Of a stretch of DNA of 8,836 nt, positions 6,777 to 8,836 are shown one piece after another. A program made the position numbers and the translations under genes. Origin of the DNA: Rhizobiaceae bacterium (lineage in GTDB: Bacteria; Pseudomonadota; Alphaproteobacteria; Rhizobiales; Rhizobiaceae). The notes under the pieces are model-generated. The model searched no databases, had not been told where the DNA came from, and saw only the letters and a list, made by a program, of their open reading frames with translations. Location: positions 1 through 8,836 of the forward strand of contig JAKISV010000119.1 of assembly GCA_021648425.1 (NCBI GenBank), given 5' to 3'. Within the stretch, counting starts at the first letter, position 1; the number at the start of each line of letters is the position of its first letter.

Positions 6777-6804
6777 TTGCCAGTTGAAGTATAACAATTT
6801 TAAT
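6777..6804 (+). promoter_or_regulatory. Candidate promoter of the response regulator
   Basis: TTGCCA at 6777-6782 and TTTAAT at 6799-6804, 16 bases apart, each match the sigma-70 consensus at five of six positions. Transcription would start near 6811, just before AGGG at 6814-6817, so the transcript would begin almost at that ribosome binding site. It overlaps the leftward candidate promoter of the transporter pair. Confidence 0.45.
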
Positions 6805-6816
6805 CTTTTTAACAGG
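6788..6816 (-). promoter_or_regulatory. Candidate promoter of the symporter pair
   Basis: On the minus strand TATACT (6788-6793) is preceded by TGT, making an extended -10 element. The -35 position 17 bases upstream is CCTGTT (6811-6816), a poor match, so activity would depend on the extended -10 or on an activator. Transcription would start near 6781, leaving about 36 bases before the ATG at 6744. A second possible -10, TATACA at 6767-6772 on the same strand, is closer to the gene. Confidence 0.35.
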
Positions 6817-6824
6817 GCTGTAGC

Positions 6825-6905
6825 ATGGATAAAATACCGGCAGGGCAGATTATTTTCCTTTGCAGTTTGATTCCAGATTTCACGGTAATAAAATACGATG
6901 ACTGA
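6825..6905 (+). CDS. Possible 26-codon leader reading frame overlapping the regulator start
   Basis: An ATG at 6825 is preceded by AGGG (6814-6817) with seven bases between, the best-placed ribosome binding site in this spacer. It opens a 26-codon frame, starting MDKIPAGQIIFLCSLIPDF, that stops with TGA at 6903-6905. The stop lies eight bases into the response regulator, whose own ATG (6898) has no ribosome binding site. The arrangement suits translational coupling, with ribosomes finishing the short frame restarting on the regulator. The peptide resembles nothing I know and it may be only a coupling device. The regulator frame itself cannot extend upstream because of a TAA at 6889-6891. Confidence 0.35.
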   Translation: MDKIPAGQIIFLCSLIPDFTVIKYDD

Positions 6906-7611
6906 AGTCAGCCTCCCCCGCGCACAACAACTCACCATTTTAATTGCCGATGACCATCCGCTGTTTCGCGATGCGATGCGCCATGCAGTTGAGAGTCAGA
7001 TGCCAAATACCCGCATTATCATGGCAGGTGATTTTATCGAAGTGGAAGAAATCATCCGCGATAACACCGATGCTGACCTGCTTCTTCTCGACTTGACAAT
7101 GCCCGGGGTCAGCGGGTTTGTGGGGTTGATCAGATTACGAAATGAACACCCGGCATTACCGGTAATTATGGTGTCAGCGAGCGATGATGCCGCAACCATC
7201 CGCCGATCACTTGATTTGGGAGCCTCGGGGTTTATTCCAAAATCTTCGTCAAGTGAACAAATCTGTGAGGCCATCGGTGAAGTCATGGCCGGTAATATCT
7301 GGTTGCCGCCTCATATTGACATCGACAGTCAGGATGATGACGAAATATCTGCGATTCTAGTCAGAATATCTTCGCTTACCCCCCAGCAGAACAGGGTACT
7401 GAATATGATTGGCGATGGATTGTTGAACAAGCAGATTGCCTACAATCTGGGAGTATCTGAAGCCACGGTAAAAGCCCATGTCTCAGCGGTATTACTAAAA
7501 CTGGATGTCGACAGCCGCACGCAAGCCGTTATTCAACTCTCAAAAATCATCGGCGCTGTTGGTGCTGCCGGTCAGGGTTTGCAGGCTGTTGACAGCATAG
7601 CGAATAAATAA
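6898..7611 (+). CDS. Response regulator, NarL/LuxR type (CrbR/ErdR-like)
   Basis: This 237-residue transcription factor has a receiver domain (about residues 12-128) and a LuxR-type helix-turn-helix (about 158-215). In the receiver, Asp18 and Asp19 form the acidic pair, Asp65 in 'LLLLDLTMPG' is the phosphorylation site, and Ser93 and Lys115 complete the switch. The DNA-binding domain shows 'LTPQQNRVL', 'NKQIAYNLGVSEATVKAHVS' and 'LDVDSRTQAV', all standard. An acidic linker (residues 141-150) separates the domains, and a Gly/Ala-rich tail follows. The partner is almost certainly the hybrid kinase gene that converges on it five bases away. Its position, divergent from a solute symporter, fits the CrbS/CrbR scheme in which the regulator activates acetate uptake and acetyl-CoA synthetase genes. 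That target is inferred. The start is fixed by an upstream in-frame stop. Confidence 0.92.
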   Translation: MTEVSLPRAQQLTILIADDHPLFRDAMRHAVESQMPNTRIIMAGDFIEVEEIIRDNTDADLLLLDLTMPGVSGFVGLIRLRNEHPALPVIMVSASDDAATIRRSLDLGASGFIPKSSSSEQICEAIGEVMAGNIWLPPHIDIDSQDDDEISAILVRISSLTPQQNRVLNMIGDGLLNKQIAYNLGVSEATVKAHVSAVLLKLDVDSRTQAVIQLSKIIGAVGAAGQGLQAVDSIANK

Positions 7612-7616
7612 ACTGA

Positions 7617-8836
7617 CTATTCCGCCGCCTCGGTGAGATTACGAGCACTTGCCAATATAGATCGCAATGCGGCTGGTTTAACCGGCTTGTTGATGAATGT
7701 GAGGCCCAGTCTTTCGGCTTCGTGTTTAACGGCATTCGAGCGTTCGGCGGTTACCAGTACTGCTGCAAGATTTGAACCCAGTTTCTCGCGAAGTTTAATA
7801 ATGGCATCAATGCCGTTTTCTTCATTCAAATGGTAGTCCATTAAGATAATGTCGGGTTGCAGCTTTTGACTTTCAATTAATGCCATCGCTTCACTGGAAG
7901 AAGTCGCCATTGTTACTTTACAATCCCATTGTTGCAACAGGCTGGATAACCCGCTCAACACATCTGCATCATTATCCACGCACAATACTTTCGTTCCAGG
8001 CGTAATATTGCTGGTCGTCGTTCCGATCCGCCTTGTTTGGTATAGTTCAGTGACAGCGCCTTTTGCCCGTTTTACACTGACTTTGAACCTTGTGCCTTTG
8101 TTGGGCTCTGAAATAACTTCAACTTTATGTCCAAGCCGCCTGGATATACGCTCAACAATCGACAGGCCCAGGCCAAGACCCGGCACTTTATTGATGGAGG
8201 TTTTCAGCCGCTTGAACTCCTTGAATATCAATGGTTGATCTTTGGCTGCAATACCAATTCCGGTATCTATCACCTCAATGCAGATTTCATCCCCTTTTCT
8301 GCGGCAGCCAACCAGCACTTTACCTTCATTCGTATATTTCAAAGCATTGGAAATCAGGTTTTGAAGAAGGCGTTTAAGCAGTGACGCATCGGTTTTTACA
8401 ACTGCGGAGGTGTTTACAAATATCAGCTCGACATTTTCTTTCTCAGCAATTGGCCTGAATTCGATTTTCAGCTGTTCAAATATCCTGTTAAGGCTGGAGG
8501 CACTTAGTTTGACTTCATCGTGCGAAGAATCCAGATGTGATATTGCCAGCACAGCCCCCAATATGTCTTCTACAGAATCAAGGGACTGGTTTACGCTTTG
8601 GGCGAATTCGCGATTACGTTCATTGTCCAGTCTTTCTATCAGCGTCGAGGAATATAAACGCGCGGCGTTTAGTGGTTGCAGGATGTCGTGTCCGGCAGCT
8701 GCCAGAAATCTGGTTTTGTCCAAATTGGCCTGATCTGCAATCTTTGTTGCCTTGGCCAGTCGTTTATTGAGTGCTGTCAATTCACCTGTTCGCTCAGCAA
8801 CGCGCCGCTCGAGCATAATATTGGCGTCACTCAAAG
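7617..8836 (-). CDS. Hybrid sensor histidine kinase, C-terminal part (CrbS/MxtR-like), cut by the right edge
   Basis: The frame is open to the window end, so only about 405 C-terminal residues are visible; no true start is present (a TTG at 8832-8834 is internal). In order: a coiled coil 'RRVAERTGELTALNKRLAKA', the phosphoacceptor domain with His49 of the visible part in 'FLAAAGHDILQPLNAARL', the ATPase domain with N box 'NLISNALKYT', G1 'DTGIGI' and G2 'GLGLGLSIVE', and a receiver domain (about 280-400) with Asp332 in 'ILMDYHL' and Lys382 in 'NKPVKP'. This head, with its 'LQPLNAARL' box, is typical of the CrbS/MxtR/NahK kinase branch, whose CrbS members carry an SSF transporter-like sensor and a PAS domain upstream. 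That sensor would lie beyond 8836 and is not seen. It converges on its presumed partner regulator with a five-base gap. Confidence 0.93.
   Translation of the reverse strand, partial: LSDANIMLERRVAERTGELTALNKRLAKATKIADQANLDKTRFLAAAGHDILQPLNAARLYSSTLIERLDNERNREFAQSVNQSLDSVEDILGAVLAISHLDSSHDEVKLSASSLNRIFEQLKIEFRPIAEKENVELIFVNTSAVVKTDASLLKRLLQNLISNALKYTNEGKVLVGCRRKGDEICIEVIDTGIGIAAKDQPLIFKEFKRLKTSINKVPGLGLGLSIVERISRRLGHKVEVISEPNKGTRFKVSVKRAKGAVTELYQTRRIGTTTSNITPGTKVLCVDNDADVLSGLSSLLQQWDCKVTMATSSSEAMALIESQKLQPDIILMDYHLNEENGIDAIIKLREKLGSNLAAVLVTAERSNAVKHEAERLGLTFINKPVKPAALRSILASARNLTEAAE

Noticed and set aside
6756..6783. Imperfect inverted repeat CTGGTAAAC ... GTTGCCAG in the divergent spacer
   Set aside because: The arms need a mismatch and a gap to align, so it is not better than chance on this evidence.

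Overview
The window looks like chromosomal DNA of an alphaproteobacterium, most likely of the Hyphomicrobiales type. The small membrane protein next to a MATE exporter, the DUF952-pyrD-arsC cluster, and the CrbS/MxtR-type hybrid kinase with a LuxR-type regulator are all arrangements I associate with that class. Base composition is moderate and looks even across the window. I see no insertion sequence, tRNA, rRNA, CRISPR array or phage gene, so this reads as ordinary core or near-core genome.

Layout. Bases 1-181 hold no convincing gene but can fold into a long interrupted rod, possibly a 6S-like RNA cut by the left edge. Bases 182-360 are a spacer with a perfect 7-bp dyad. A rightward pair follows: a small DUF6460-type membrane protein (361-627) and a MATE-family exporter (634-2013). 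A tight leftward operon runs from 3863 down to 2010: DUF952 protein, class 2 dihydroorotate dehydrogenase (pyrD), and an ArsC-family reductase. A divergent gene (3948-4484) encodes an exported coiled-coil protein of unknown function. Next is a leftward transporter pair: a small two-helix membrane protein (6436-6744) and a large sodium:solute symporter (4491-6464). Divergent from it is a NarL/LuxR-type response regulator (6898-7611). Convergent with that is the C-terminal half of a hybrid sensor histidine kinase (7617 to beyond the right edge).

How the parts relate. The right third (6436-8836) is a plausible functional unit: a two-component pair of the CrbS/CrbR (MxtR/ErdR) kind beside a solute symporter with a small partner subunit. 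In characterised bacteria such pairs control acetate uptake and activation. Here the regulator and transporter are divergent, and their candidate promoters overlap in 6777-6816. A 26-codon reading frame with a good ribosome binding site sits just ahead of the regulator and overlaps its start codon. The middle operon couples pyrimidine synthesis to two small genes by one-base overlap and one-base spacing. All three convergent junctions are packed within a few bases, leaving no room for a terminator between genes.

I found no clearly new multi-gene system. The points most worth checking are the structured RNA candidate, the short leader reading frame before the regulator, and the unusual small transporter subunit.
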